This document shows, one piece after another, positions 26,037 to 34,543 of a stretch of 64,000 nt of DNA; the first letter of the stretch is position 1; each line of letters begins with the position of its first letter. The DNA lies in the NCBI GenBank assembly GCA_963841705.1, contig CAWJDY010000019.1, forward strand, positions 62,001 through 126,000, given 5' to 3'. The DNA is from VAZQ01 sp963841705 (GTDB taxonomy: Bacteria > Pseudomonadota > Alphaproteobacteria > Rhizobiales > Xanthobacteraceae). Under the pieces are notes generated by a model, which worked only from the letters and a program-made list of their open reading frames with translations, did not search any database and was not told where the DNA came from. The position numbers were made by a program, and so were the translations under genes.

Positions 26037-26321
26037 TTCGGCACTCCCTCTCTGCCCGCCTGTCACTGACGGCGATCCAGGCGTTCGACTGCGCCGACAC
26101 GGAGTCGGCGCCATCTTTTTGTCATTGCACGTTATGGACGGACGACGACCGGACGTCCGCCAGGGTACACTTATGGCCGATCCGGCATCTTGGCCAGAGC
26201 GGGCTCTCGGATCGGTCGGGTCCACAAGCAAACCAATAATCGTGGCTGTGGTTATTAAATCGTGCAACAGCCCCAGTCGTTTTCGACACCAACTCGGAGC
26301 TCAACTGGGCAATCCTAACCC

Positions 26322-26359
26322 GACGGTTGTCCCCGACATCGACGGTTGTCCCCGACATC
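26322..26359. repeat. 19-bp perfect tandem duplication
   Basis: The unit GACGGTTGTCCCCGACATC occurs twice in a row, directly before the Sel1-like remnant. Confidence 0.9.
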
Positions 26360-26440
26360 GCTATCGCCCGACGCTGGTACGAAACCGCCAAAGGCTTGGG
26401 CTCGGCTGAAGCCTCGAACCGGCTTGAGAAGCTACCGGGA
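26345..26440 (+). pseudogene. Remnant of a Sel1-repeat protein
   Basis: The frame reads AIARRWYETAKGLGSAEAS followed by NRLEKL, a single Sel1-like repeat (consensus A..WY..AA..G...A...L). There is nothing recognisable before or after it. Probably the tail of a lost multi-repeat protein. Confidence 0.5.
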
Positions 26441-27304
26441 GCCGATCGCCGCCCCAGGTTTCAAGCTACAAACAGGGCATTGCTCCCTGTGACCACCTCA
26501 ATCCTCGTCACTATGGTCACGTCCGTTAGATTAGGCGCTCGTACACCAGTCTTCCGGGCACTGCCGCGCGACAATCAGGGTGAGACCCATCCAGATTACA
26601 TCAACCCCCTGGCAAACAGCGATCGCATAATACCTACTCAGAAGTGGCGCCGGTGGTCGACTTGCCTAGGATGCCCCGCAGAGCCCCCAGGGAGCCCGCT
26701 GATGCGATCGCGCCTGTTGGCAGGTAGGGGGGTAGCGTGGGGCCTCCCCTGATGGTAAAATCTGTAATTAATTCAGTATGTTAGAGAGTGCCTCCTGCGC
26801 ACAAACGCGAATCGGATTGGGCTGCACTCGGCAAGGAATGGCGACAGCCCAGGAGACTAGCGGCGTTTGCCAGCTTTTAGCTGCTCCATGGGCGGATAGC
26901 CGCGGTTCCTAACTAAGCGCGAGATCGATCCCCTGCGTCGCAAGAGGACGTACGGAAAATCGACGAGCCGGTGGACGTGCACCGAAGCACGGCAGGGCTC
27001 CGTGGACCTCGCAAAGGAGGAAGGGCGCAACTCCCTTGCGGCGCCGGCATACTCGACATCGCTGATCGTGTTCATGTGGAACACTGAGATAGTGGAAGCC
27101 GCGACTGGGATAGCCGCCACGGCAGGCTGCGGCACGTTCGTGTCGTAATGGCCAGCTTTCGCCTCGATGTAGAGAGCAACCCCGTAGTGGACCGCAACGG
27201 TCGCTACGGTGACCAGGGCAACAGGCGTGTTACTTAACTAGCGCCCTGTGCAGGCACACATAGCTATTAAGGTGCTAGAAACGCCCGTTTCATCGCGGTT
27301 TCTC

Positions 27305-27362
27305 TTGACACTGCCTGCCCATTGCCTGTATCTAATCCTCAGAGGTATGGATACAGTGGGCA
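27305..27362 (+). promoter_or_regulatory. Promoter and dyad operator of the serine recombinase gene
   Basis: TTGACA (27305-27310) is followed after 18 nt by TATCTA (27329-27334), a good sigma-70 match. Inverted arms TGCCCATTGCCTGTATC and GATACAGTGGGCA (27317-27362, imperfect) straddle the -10 region, so self-repression or recombinase binding is plausible. Confidence 0.5.
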
Positions 27363-27368
27363 ACTTGC

Positions 27369-28076
27369 GTGGAATGCATAGCTCAGGATCAGGCGGCTGA
27401 GGCGACCACACAGGCCGTCGCCTACATGCGGACATCGAGCGCAACGAATGTCGGAGCGGACAAGGACAGCGAGAAGCGGCAGCGTGCCGCCATCGAAGCC
27501 TACGCCAAGCGGGCAGTCGTGAGCGTGGTCGAGTGGTTCTATGATCCGGCCGTGAGTGGCGCTGACCCTATCGACACGCGGCCAGGGTTCTCCAAGTTGC
27601 TAGATCGCATCGAAGGCAACGGCGTGCGCGTGGTGCTGATCGAAGACGCTACCCGCTTCGCCCGTGATCTGGTCGCCCAGGAGCTTGGCATCCTACTTCT
27701 GATCCAGCGTGGCGTTCGCGTCATCACCGCCGCAGGGGATGACCTCACGGACACTAGCGACCCGTCACGGGTGATGATGCGGCAGATTGCAGGTGCCTTT
27801 GCTCAATATGAGAAGGCCCGCTTGGTCGCGAGGCTGCGGCGTGCGCGGGAGACGAAGGGCAAGATGGGCGGACGCAAGAGCATGACAGAGACGCGACCCG
27901 AAGTAGTCGCGCTCGCGAGACGATTGCGTCACACACGCTCAGGCAGGCAACGGTCGCTGAGAGAGATCAGCCAAGAACTCGCGGCGCGTGGCTTCCTGAC
28001 GGCGAAAACCAACAAGCCGTTCGTGGCTGCGCAGGTGGCGCGCATGTTGGCGGACGAGGACACAGCAGGGATATAA
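27369..28076 (+). CDS. Serine recombinase (resolvase family)
   Basis: 235 residues from a GTG start. Catalytic region AVAYMRTSSATNVGADKD with the nucleophile Ser, then EFYD-like VEWFYDPAVSGADPIDTRPG, VLIEDATRFARDLVAQELGI and MMRQIAGAFAQYEKARLVAR are all resolvase features. The C-terminal DNA-binding part (REISQELAARGFLTAKTNKP) is HTH-like. It cuts and rejoins DNA through a phosphoserine link. A small HTH ORF follows after 2 nt and may be translated from the same message. The C-terminus differs from that of the second recombinase at 41.4 kb. Confidence 0.9.
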   Translation: MECIAQDQAAEATTQAVAYMRTSSATNVGADKDSEKRQRAAIEAYAKRAVVSVVEWFYDPAVSGADPIDTRPGFSKLLDRIEGNGVRVVLIEDATRFARDLVAQELGILLLIQRGVRVITAAGDDLTDTSDPSRVMMRQIAGAFAQYEKARLVARLRRARETKGKMGGRKSMTETRPEVVALARRLRHTRSGRQRSLREISQELAARGFLTAKTNKPFVAAQVARMLADEDTAGI

Positions 28077-28078
28077 CG

Positions 28079-28339
28079 ATGCGCACACGACATCCTCTGG
28101 CGCAGCCGCTCGGCGCTGCGGCCAGCAAGGCCAACGCAGAACGCTTCGCCGCAAACGTCCTCCCTATCATCCGGGAAATACAAGCGAGTGGTGTCACGAC
28201 GTTACGCGGGGTCGCCCGAGCGCTCAATGCTCGTGGCGTTCCGAGTGCGAGAGGCGCACCCTGGTCGGAAGTTGCGGTGAGCAACATCCTCAAGCGCGCG
28301 GCCAAAGCTACGCCCTCGCCATCAAGCGGCCTTGGGTAG
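28079..28339 (+). CDS. Stand-alone recombinase C-terminal HTH module
   Basis: 86 residues. NAERFAANVLPIIREIQASG followed by VTTLRGVARALNARGVPSAR closely matches the C-terminal DNA-binding tail of the other serine recombinase in the window (41415-42083), but no catalytic domain is attached. The ATG lies 2 nt after the TAA of the preceding recombinase. It could be an accessory DNA-binding protein, or simply the leftover of a deleted recombinase. Confidence 0.65.
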   Translation: MRTRHPLAQPLGAAASKANAERFAANVLPIIREIQASGVTTLRGVARALNARGVPSARGAPWSEVAVSNILKRAAKATPSPSSGLG

Positions 28340-28438
28340 CGTGAGGGATCGTGAGCACTCGTCAACGCCTGTAACGGGCACGCGCAGACCGTGATCAGGG
28401 TCAAGCGCAGGCTGGGGATGGGGAGATAGGACACAACG

Positions 28439-28665
28439 ATGCAGAACAACTCGATAGGACAGGCGCAGCCGCTCGGCACTGCAGCCAACAAGACCAATGC
28501 GGATCACTTCGCCGCGAAAATCTTCCCCATCATCCGAGAGATACAAGCGAGCGGTGTCACGACCCTGCGTGGGGTGCTCGGGTGCTCAATGTACGGGGCG
28601 TGCAAAGCCGAACAGGCGGGTCGTGGTCGCATAGTACGGTAAGGGCGTCATCAAGCGCTCGACCA
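28439..28665 (+). pseudogene. Degenerate tandem copy of the recombinase HTH module
   Basis: Reads KTNADHFAAKIFPIIREIQA then SGVTTLRGV, parallel to the ORF 360 bp upstream. After that the frame breaks: a one-base indel replaces the ALNARG segment, and the homologous SWSHSTVR-like continuation is found in another frame. A diverged duplicate, now broken. Confidence 0.7.
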
Positions 28666-28956
28666 TGGCGTGGCTGCTGTCTACTGGGGGGATTAGTTAT
28701 GCAGTCTGCTGCGGCGCCCTGCTGCAATCTACTTCAGGGCTTTTCGTGATGAGGCATTTGTAGGCCGCGCGCGGCTAAGGGCACATTGAAACTGTTGAAC
28801 TTTTTGGGGGCTGACGCCTACCCACCCCGACCTACATGCCGATCCCGCGAACTTACCAGCGGTCATTTGTGGGACTTGGCGAGGCGTCCTGGGGTGGGCG
28901 ATCTGCGGGGCAACAGCGCAGTCAGGCCCGCTGCTCGCCGTGACTGAGCACCAGCC
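28666..28956. other. Intergenic, nothing recognised
   Basis: No gene, hairpin or repeat of note between the recombinase-module remnant and the next leftward ORF. Confidence 0.4.
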
Positions 28957-29307
28957 CTATTGCGGCTCTCCCGAGAACAGGGCAGCAACTGCAAGATCGA
29001 ACGCCACGTCCTCCACCCCTGCCGCCTGGGCTCGTTCGAGATACACGACTGCGCCTGGGAGGTCTTCCAGTTCGTACAACATGAACCTTCCTATTTCGGC
29101 TATAGCTGCGGGGTCGCCATCATCCACAGCGCGAGCCAGCAACTCATTCCCGAGCGCTGCGAGCCTGGGTTCAAATGCGAGGTAATACCGTTCTCGCGTC
29201 CCTGCGTAGTCAGACAGCAGGACAGCAATCACATGAAAGCCTGGCGTTCCCTCGAAAGTCGCAGGGGCAATCAGGATCGTGGTTCCAAGCGTTGCAGCCC
29301 ATAACAC
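28957..29307 (-). CDS. Hypothetical protein, possible Sel1/TPR-like fragment
   Basis: 116 residues. The start MLWAATLGTTILIAPATF is hydrophobic and could be a signal peptide or a single membrane helix. The rest, DDGDPAAIAEIGRFMLYELE followed by DLPGAVVYLERAQAAGVEDV, has the helix-pair spacing and alanine/glycine pattern of Sel1 or TPR repeats. No family assigned. The opposite strand is also open, so this is the better, not the only, reading. Confidence 0.5.
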   Translation of the reverse strand: MLWAATLGTTILIAPATFEGTPGFHVIAVLLSDYAGTRERYYLAFEPRLAALGNELLARAVDDGDPAAIAEIGRFMLYELEDLPGAVVYLERAQAAGVEDVAFDLAVAALFSGEPQ

Positions 29308-29507
29308 CAGCCCCGCGCGGAATGAGGTTAGCGCTCATGTGATGGCTCGAACGCGCTGCGGCACCCCCCCAAAGACGGTGCTTGCGCCTTGGCCTACCTA
29401 TCCGCGCGCACGGATGATCTTTCCCGCCCGTACCCATCAAAGAGGCGCCCCCCCAAGGGGGCGTCGGTGAGCTGGTCTCTCCGTGCCGCAGGGAGACCTA
29501 CAGTTGC

Positions 29508-30233
29508 TCACGCGCGCTTTTGGTCCGTTGAAGGAGGAGCCCGGCGCTTGTCACGGCGCTCTTTCGCGATTTGCAGTCGGGTGGGCTCCGTAAAAAGGCG
29601 CTCCAGAAGCTGCGCAGTGAAATCGAGAAGGTCTTCGGCGTTCGCTTGGGTGAGTGTGCCCTGGTGTGCAGCATCGTTCCCATCTTCGCGAATACACGTC
29701 GATAGCTCCTGAAGGTCAAGCGGCAATTTGCCGTGCTCAAAGAGCCAGGGCAGCCTCAGACCAAGATCACGGCGCCTTTTACTGTTAAGACCCTCCACAT
29801 CTTCCTTCGGCAGTAGTGCACGGGTTGCAAGATCGATGCAGGTCCGAAACATTGCGCCCGCCGCATTCCAGTTCTCTATGGCCAGCGAGGTAGCGCCCTC
29901 TCGAAAAACATTTGCGATCTTATCCGGTACGTGTTCCGGCGGGGCCGCGGCTGCCTGATCCTTCAGACCAACAAACCCTCTGACGCTGAAGAACTCGTTC
30001 AATGCTAGGTCCTTCATCGCGAGGGGTGAGTTCTTTTGGAACAGGTCCGGTTGATGGTGATTGACTTTTTCATCGAGCACGAAGGTTGTTGAGCGGCGGC
30101 AGTTTCTACAGACCCCGAAGGCCTCAAACGTATGGTGCCATCCGTGCTGAAATCGCACGAGCGCAAGCGCTTGCACGTCGAAGGTGATGTGCTTGGTGCC
30201 ACAGCGAGGACAGTCGGTAACAAGTTCGACCAT
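29508..30233 (-). CDS. DUF4145-domain protein
   Basis: 241 residues from ATG 30233 (MVELVTDCPRCGTKHITFDV). CPRCGTKH and FGVCRNCRRSTTFVL give two CxxC knuckles, as in the zinc-ribbon start of DUF4145 proteins. The C-terminal helical part has AMFRTCIDLATRALLPKED and LSTCIREDGNDAAHQGTLTQ, the HEPN-like core often found in DUF4145. Such proteins are frequent in defence islands; this one lies 3 kb before the CRISPR operon. The biochemical role is unproven. Confidence 0.78.
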   Translation of the reverse strand: MVELVTDCPRCGTKHITFDVQALALVRFQHGWHHTFEAFGVCRNCRRSTTFVLDEKVNHHQPDLFQKNSPLAMKDLALNEFFSVRGFVGLKDQAAAAPPEHVPDKIANVFREGATSLAIENWNAAGAMFRTCIDLATRALLPKEDVEGLNSKRRRDLGLRLPWLFEHGKLPLDLQELSTCIREDGNDAAHQGTLTQANAEDLLDFTAQLLERLFTEPTRLQIAKERRDKRRAPPSTDQKRA

Positions 30234-30485
30234 TAGGGCAGACCTCGATAGTTGCTGGATTGTGTTTTGTCGACTTGCATTGTCCGCTTTCCACATCCAC
30301 TGCTTCCGGGCCACCCGCTGCCTCCAGCAGCTTCTGTTGAGGCGCCGACAGCGCGCAGTATATCGTCGTGGTCGCAGGGCCGGTGAGGACTTGACCGGCC
30401 TGTTCACGCATCGGGCCGCTTCTGAGACAGTTCTTGAAGCCTTGCCAAGAGCGCCGTTCCGTTCACGAGTTCAAGTCGAGCAGGC

Positions 30486-31217
30486 ATGAACGGGACGATC
30501 AGGGGGTCTGTCACGATGCCTGGAGCAAAGTCGGAGGTCGTTGTTAGGAAAGCCACGTCGATCTCGCTGCTGGTTGCCGTTGGCGTGCGCGCCGACGGCC
30601 AAAAGGTGTTGCTGGCCATCAAGAGCATGGGCGGCGAGAGCACCGAAGCCTGGCGAACAGTGCTCGACGATCTCATCGCGCGAGGCCTGCGACGGCCGGA
30701 ATTCCTGATCGTCGATGGGGCGCCGGGGCTCGAGAATGCGATCGCGGCGGTTTGGGACGGCGTTCCGGTCCAGCGCTGCACGGTCCACAAGCACCGCAAT
30801 TTGCTGGCGCATGCACCCGAGCGCCTGCATGAGGAGATCGCGGCCGATTACAACGACATGATCTACGCGGCAACACGTGAAGAGGTCGAGCGGCGGCGCA
30901 AGGCCTTCATTCGCAAATGGCGGCTCAAGCATCGTGCCGTCGCCGACAGCCTGCAAGAAGCCGGCGACCGACTCTTCACCTTCACGCGTCTACCGCCAAG
31001 CCAGTGGCGCAGCGTTCGCACCACCAACGCCATCGAGCGGCTGCACGAGGAGTTCAAGCGACGAATCAAGACGCAGACCGTGCTGCCATCCGACGATACC
31101 GCGGCCATGTTGTTCTGGGCGTTGCTCGCTTCCGGCCAGATCAGCATGCGCAAGGTCGATGGTTGGCAGACGCTTGCGACTAAGCCCATCGATCAAATGA
31201 TCGATCTCGCCGCGTGA
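30486..31217 (+). pseudogene. IS256-family transposase, 3' half
   Basis: 243 codons ending with the intact C-terminus of an IS256 (mutator-type) transposase: second catalytic Asp in PEFLIVDGAPGLENAIAAV, zinc-like QRCTVHKHRNLLAH, and Glu in RTTNAIERLHEEFKRRIKTQ. The first catalytic Asp and all upstream sequence are gone (full proteins have about 400 residues). Homology begins around SISLLVAVGVRADGQK (about 30560); earlier codons are unrelated. Inactive. Confidence 0.88.
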
Positions 31218-31307
31218 TCGAGACCCTTCAAAGAAGGGGGTAGCAGACATCACACCCCCCTCGAAAAACTCACCAGCGGGCTTCCTAGAGGCTCGCCTAC
31301 TCGAGCA

Positions 31308-32142
31308 GTGAGCTGTTTGAATGCAAATCGACAATCAGGTAGCTTCACATCGCTGGAGATTGCGTCGCGCAAATTCCAACCACATTCCGGGCGGCACCCA
31401 TACGACCTAGCGTCCTTTTGGCAGAACCGCCGGTTACCCACTCCGCAAGAGCAAGCAGATGCTCTGATACTGTGGATCGGTGATAACCAGCCGTCGCCGG
31501 AAGATGCTGCCGAAATCAAAAATGCAGCAATAGCGGCATGGATAGGGGGCAAATCTCCCTAGACCCGGCAATCCATCAGAAGCCGGAATGCTCTGGCTGG
31601 ACGAGCAACTCAAGGAGAAGGATTTGTATAGACGGCAACAGGTCGCGGACAAGAGCACATTCAAACTGACGCTGGCCGGTTGGGAACGCTATGCGGCCTT
31701 GAAGAAATCGAACATCGAGAGCCGTACGGCATTTATGGCCATGAAATTTGGCGATCTTGAGCTGAACCGGGTCGTAGATGAATGCTTCCGGCCCGCAGTG
31801 CGACGTGCGGGCTTTGAGCTTCGAGTAGTAACCGATCAACAGCGGGCCGGAAGTATTGACGATCAGATTAGAGCAGCAATCCTTGCTTCCCGCTTTGTAA
31901 TCTCCGACCTAACCCATGGCAGTCCGGGTGCATATTGGGAAGCGGGCTTTGGTGAGGGTCTCGGGCTTCCGGTGATCTACACCTGCGAGAAATCTGTTTG
32001 GGACAGAGATAAAACGCACTTCGACACAAACCATCTACTCACCATCGTTTGGGAAAGCACCGATCTCAAGAACGCGGAGGATGCTCTCACTGCCACAATA
32101 CGAGCGACGTTGAGAGCAGAGGCAAAGCAAACCGATGAATGA
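31308..32142 (+). pseudogene. Nucleoside 2-deoxyribosyltransferase-like protein with a frameshift
   Basis: Two frames together make one protein. The first (31308-31562) reads ASFWQNRRLPTPQEQADALI then LWIGDNQPSPEDAAE. The second (31546-32142) continues PSEAGMLWLDEQLKEKDLYR, ESRTAFMAMKFGDLELNRVV, VVTDQQRAGSIDDQIRAAIL, ISDLTHGSPGAYWEAGFGEG and PVIYTCEKSVWDRDKTHFDT. The last three are hallmarks of the nucleoside deoxyribosyltransferase-like fold, preceded by a winged-helix-like part. The switch falls in a run of five G at 31545-31549; with one G less the frame is continuous. Either a real mutation, a sequencing error or programmed slippage. Confidence 0.7.
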
Positions 32143-32206
32143 CAGGCATGCGCGCAAAGCGTGGCTTGTCGAAGAACTGGGCATGCTCGGGGATACGTCA
32201 GGATTG

Positions 32207-32762
32207 CTAGGTCAACCCGATCAAATGCGACTTGGTGTTTTCGCGCGCTTTCACGAATTCAACAACGTTGGCCTCGCTCGCCTGAAACTCGGGCTCCGAT
32301 AATCGTCCTCGAAATAGCTCGTACCGGAGCCACACCCGATACGTGTTGAGCACCTCGCTTTCGCAGTACTCAGCAATCTCGCGGATGTGGCCGTCCCGAT
32401 AGTATTTCTCGACTTCTGCACCGGTCATGCCGTCCGGCTTCCCCGGCAGCCCCATCACACCGAGTTGCGGCGAGAACGCCGCGATTTTCTCCACGAAGGA
32501 CGCGATCAACTCCTTCTCGGATCGCTCCCCGACGTGCGGTGCCCCGAGTGCATCCACGGTCCAGCAACCGGTTTCTTCACGATGGGCAACAAGCGCCCCA
32601 ATGCAAATGATTGAGTGGTAAATGTGCTTCGGGATCGCCCAGTTCGGCTCGAACCTCGTCATCGCTCTTGCCGGCGTGACCGTTCGTGGCAGCAAACCCT
32701 TTCAGGTCAGGGACCGTTTCGATATCCCAAACAATAACGGTGCTCTGTTGCACAGTCACCAA
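32207..32762 (-). pseudogene. Predicted 3'-5' exonuclease (PolB-like) with frameshift and internal deletion
   Basis: Reads from ATG 32762: STVIVWDIETVPDLKGFAAT (first exonuclease Asp-Glu pair) and GKSDDEVRAELG. Another frame continues PKHIYHSIICIGALVAHREE, TVDALGAPHVGERSEKELIA and GAEVEKYYRDGHIREIAEYC. Between FSPQL and GLPGKPDG about 60 residues, including the second catalytic Asp motif (NG..FD), are missing. So the gene carries at least one frameshift near 32640 and one deletion near 32450. Inactive relative of the DNA_pol_B_exo2 family. Confidence 0.8.
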
Positions 32763-33096
32763 TCAACTCCCAAAAAGTCTATGTATGCGTATATCCTGGT
32801 CCAATCCTCACAGCCATCGCTTTAGCCAGTTGCGGCCCTCCGCCTCGCTTCGTATCCAAGTCGCGCTCATGCGCTCCCGGTCGTCCACGCTGTCGAGCAG
32901 ATCGCCACAGCCTCCCAGGGCTCTTTCTCCGGCAGCACGGTCGAGCATGCGCTCGCTGGTGCTGATCATACTCCTCAAGCCGCTGGCGCGACCCATCGCG
33001 GCTCATGTATGTTCACCAGCTCCCGCTTGGCTGGAGGGGACAGTTCGTGACCGGCTTGATTGCCTTGACGCGGCGGCGTTTCGCTTGAGACGCGCA
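32763..33096. other. Upstream region of the cas operon
   Basis: No intact gene. A leftward frame reading AWIRSEAEGRNWLKRWL-like residues at 32808-32996 has coding flavour but no known family. The cas operon promoter should lie here, but no convincing sigma-70 box was found. Confidence 0.35.
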
Positions 33097-34251
33097 ATGC
33101 CGATTGTAGTCACCGATCCCATCATTCGCGTTCGCATTCCGGACGGTACCAAGCACGTCGGGCTGCATGAGGTGCTGGCGTGTGTGCACGATGGGATATT
33201 GGTCGATCTCCCTGCGATGCGTATCGATCAGCGCTCGCCGGTCGTGACGACCCTGGCGATCCTCTCCCATCTTCTGCGCCGTTACGTGAAATCAGCCCTG
33301 GTGACGCCTGCCGACTGGCTTGCGGCCCTGCGTCAGCAGCTTGGTGAAGATGCCCTCGTGCTCGCCGGTGGCCCCGACGACAAGCCGCAGTTCCTTCAAC
33401 CAGTGCTGGTCGGACTTGGGGAGATTAAGCCATTCAACATTACGGAGGCCGATCACCTGATGGCGGCCAATCGACACGTGCTGAAGGTCGCGCAGGAGGC
33501 TACGCCGGAACACGCTCTCTACAGTCTTATGTGTTCGACGTGGCGTCACCACGGTGGCGTAGGTAATCCGGCTGGTGCGAGAGCGCGTTGCTTGACCGTG
33601 CTCGTTGGCGATGGGGTCTCGCTCGGCTCGGAAATCCTTTCGCTGGCTTATGCCTACGATGCAACGAAGCCAGCCGTTGTAGGCATCAATGCTCCTGCCC
33701 CGAAGAGCAGTCGAGATCACATGCTGTGGGCCATGCCCTGGCAAACCAGACAACCGATCTCCCAGGCACCATACCCATTCATCGATTGCCGCCGCATCCG
33801 CCTCGCTGTCGTGGGCAACGACCTCGTTGGTGCGGTTGTCATAGCCGAGAATGGCACGCGCGTGGACACTGGCACCGGCAACATCGAGGACCCGCATGTA
33901 CCGATTCAGGTACAGTCAGGCGGCCCATACAAGCTGGCATTGAACCGCGTCTGGTCATATCGCGTGCAGCACGCGGCTGTTGCTGGCTCAAGCGACGTGC
34001 GTATCCCGTCCATCCTTGATCTTGCGCCCACGTACAGCAGCGTACGCATCTGCGGGGTCGGCTTCGATCACGGCATCACCAAAGGGGCTTGGGAAGCACT
34101 GTATCGCATTGGGCGAGGGAAGAAGGTCAAGCTCGGCGGTGCCACAGCCACTCGTCTCTCTGATCTGTCGAGCCGCGCGCTTGAATCAGTAAGCGCGCGC
34201 ACTTGGGGTCGTGCACCAAGGTGGTCCAAGTATCGGTGCCGTTCTCGCTGA
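33097..34251 (+). CDS. cas8e: Type I-E CRISPR large subunit Cas8e (Cse1/CasA), C-terminally truncated
   Basis: Cas8e is the large Cascade subunit that reads the PAM and recruits Cas3. ATG 33097 starts MPIVVTDPIIRVRIPDGTKH, the usual family opening. Further matches are STWRHHGGVGNPAGARARCL, LTVLVGDGVSLGSEILSLAY and VRICGVGFDHGITKGAWEAL. Cas8e normally has about 500 residues; here 384, and the frame leaves family similarity after ALESVSA (about 34195). The C-terminal four-helix bundle, which contacts Cse2 and Cas3, is missing. Directly after that point the +2 frame encodes the second half of Cse2, so a deletion is likely. Confidence 0.85.
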   Translation: MPIVVTDPIIRVRIPDGTKHVGLHEVLACVHDGILVDLPAMRIDQRSPVVTTLAILSHLLRRYVKSALVTPADWLAALRQQLGEDALVLAGGPDDKPQFLQPVLVGLGEIKPFNITEADHLMAANRHVLKVAQEATPEHALYSLMCSTWRHHGGVGNPAGARARCLTVLVGDGVSLGSEILSLAYAYDATKPAVVGINAPAPKSSRDHMLWAMPWQTRQPISQAPYPFIDCRRIRLAVVGNDLVGAVVIAENGTRVDTGTGNIEDPHVPIQVQSGGPYKLALNRVWSYRVQHAAVAGSSDVRIPSILDLAPTYSSVRICGVGFDHGITKGAWEALYRIGRGKKVKLGGATATRLSDLSSRALESVSARTWGRAPRWSKYRCRSR

Positions 34252-34495
34252 AACCGATTATCCGGAAGCCAGACTTTCCTCGCTGCTTGCTGCGCACGGC
34301 GATGCCCTTGTGGGACTGATCGCGGAAATCGTTCGTTGGCTCGTTGCACACGATGTTGACCGCTGCACGCTCACGGACATCGTGGTGCTAGGCATCGCGG
34401 GCGCGCGCGGCGACAATGTTGCTCGAAACGAGGTGGTGGCGCGGATGTGCTTGGACTACGCGCGCGCAATTCGGAGAATGCGATCGGCGGCCTGA
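34193..34495 (+). pseudogene. cse2: C-terminal part of type I-E small subunit Cse2 (Cas11e)
   Basis: Cse2 normally forms a dimer along the Cascade belly (about 160-200 residues). The frame opens after TAA at 34190-34192 and reads VVHQGGPSIGAVLAETDYPE, ARLSSLLAAHGDALVGLIAE, IVRWLVAHDVD, then NVARNEVVARMCLDYARAIR. This parallels the second half of Cse2, where a G-S-L-G-R-A-L-A motif precedes ERR..L..A. The only possible start is GTG 34211; the N-terminal half (about 80 residues) is absent. It lies in the normal cse2 place, between cas8e and cas7e, and overlaps the cas8e tail. Confidence 0.7.
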
Positions 34496-34543
34496 GCTAG
34501 TTGGCCGCGCTGTACACCAAACAACTGGGGAGGGACAGTCTTC

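Larger units (their letters stand above)
26037..27304. other. Non-coding, decayed stretch
   Basis: No intact gene is supported. It holds a 19-bp perfect tandem duplication (26322-26359) and a Sel1-repeat remnant. A leftward frame of 92 codons at 26857-27135 has neither similarity nor a convincing ribosome site. Confidence 0.5.

Noticed and set aside
26857..27135. 92-codon leftward frame
   Set aside because: No similarity, no ribosome site, irregular composition.
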